Shown: piece by piece, positions 6,060-6,335 of the stretch
Numbering within the stretch: position 1 is the stretch's first letter
Layout: the number at the start of each line of letters is the position of its first letter
Assembly: GCA_937864895.1 (NCBI GenBank)
Contig: CALMDF010000387.1
Span: 1 to 6,335 of the forward strand
From: an uncultured Holophagales bacterium
GTDB lineage: Bacteria > Acidobacteriota > Thermoanaerobaculia > UBA5066
Reading direction: 5' to 3'
DNA: 6,335 bases
Position numbers and translations under genes: made by a program
The notes under the pieces: model-generated
Told to the model about the DNA's origin: nothing
Database searches by the model: none
The model's input: only the letters and a program-made list of their open reading frames with translations

Positions 6060-6335
6060 TTACGCGTATCGCCCTTCGATGTACTCCGCGGTCCTCGGGT
6101 CGCCCGGGTTGAGGAAGAGGTCCTCCGTGCGTGCGTGCTCGACCATCCTCCCCATGAGCATGAAGATGCACTCGTCGCTCGCCCGCCGCGCCTGCGCCAT
6201 GTTGTGCGTCACGATGACGATCGTGTAGCGCCCGGCCAGCTCGAACATGAGCTCCTCGATGGCCCTCGTCCCGCCGACGTCGAGGGCCGAGGCGGGCTCG
6301 TCCATCAGGATGACCTCGGGCTTGAGCGGGAGGAG
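6060..6335 (-). CDS. pstB: PstB, phosphate ABC transporter ATP-binding subunit (C-terminal part; 5' end outside window)
   Basis: The last 91 residues of the ATPase that drives high-affinity phosphate uptake through the PstSCAB inner-membrane transporter. The reading frame is open to the window edge, so the gene continues beyond 6335. Visible are Walker B (EVILMDEP), the D-loop SALD, the H-loop/switch histidine in IVIVTHNM, and the family-typical ending NPGDPRTAEYIEGRYA. In PstB proteins of about 250-260 aa, Walker A, Q-loop and the LSGGQ signature lie in the missing N-terminal part. The pattern IEELMFELAGRYTIVIVTHN and the ending separate it from amino-acid-transporter ATPases. In many genomes phoU follows pstB; here the next gene is paralog C, 12 bases on. 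Expression of pst genes is commonly induced by phosphate limitation through PhoB/PhoR, but the promoter is not in view. Confidence 0.93.
   Translation of the reverse strand, partial: LLPLKPEVILMDEPASALDVGGTRAIEELMFELAGRYTIVIVTHNMAQARRASDECIFMLMGRMVEHARTEDLFLNPGDPRTAEYIEGRYA

Noticed and set aside
3967..6171. 734-codon minus-strand open frame overlapping paralog C and the end of pstB
   Set aside because: Out-of-frame shadow with Arg-rich translation; the frame used by C has a signal peptide and matches A and B throughout. Its ending in LTPFPA only reflects the 11-bp repeats. The 1899-3434 and 652-1947 minus frames are rejected for the same reasons.

Overview
This is a GC-rich window (mostly guanine and cytosine, strong G/C bias at third codon positions) in which every convincing gene lies on the minus strand. 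In transcription order (right to left) they are: the 3' end of a phosphate-transporter ATPase gene (pstB), then three tandem paralogous genes for secreted, multi-domain beta-sandwich proteins built from carboxypeptidase-regulatory-like repeats. Base composition, arrays of such repeat proteins, and short 'GGGGTC'-type dispersed repeats would fit an Acidobacteriota- or Myxococcota-like soil or sediment bacterium. That assignment is inference; nothing here is a taxonomic marker.

Layout. Positions 6060-6335 hold the last 91 codons of pstB (Walker B to C-terminus). Only 12 bases separate its stop from the start of paralog C (4041-6047, 668 aa), so C is probably translated from the same message. 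A 70-base gap and the first codons of the next gene hold a cluster of 11-bp repeats (consensus GGAAYGGGGYC). The start codon and signal-peptide region of paralog B (1967-3970, 667 aa) are written in these repeats. A 107-base gap with a good Shine-Dalgarno follows, then paralog A (63-1859, 598 aa). Directly past the stop of A is a perfect 23-bp palindrome with a 4-base loop (1-50), much richer in A/T than its surroundings and sharing the 11-mer GACCTGACCCC with the repeat cluster upstream of B.

The three large proteins share one architecture: signal peptide, an N-terminal domain (lost in A), a W-x-L-x-W-x-G-P domain, then about five carboxypeptidase-regulatory-like beta-sandwich domains, the last two carrying four invariant cysteines. 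They look exported, with no catalytic domain and no C-terminal anchor. Their function cannot be read from the sequence; surface adhesion, scaffolding or ligand binding are possibilities only. The link to pstB suggests, but does not prove, expression of at least C with phosphate uptake.

The most notable points are the palindrome and related repeats (possibly remnants of REP- or MITE-type elements), the recruitment of such repeats into the export signal of B, the loss of the N-terminal domain in A, and a mosaic pattern of similarity among the paralogs. I found no RNA genes, CRISPR array, complete insertion sequence, or defence system.
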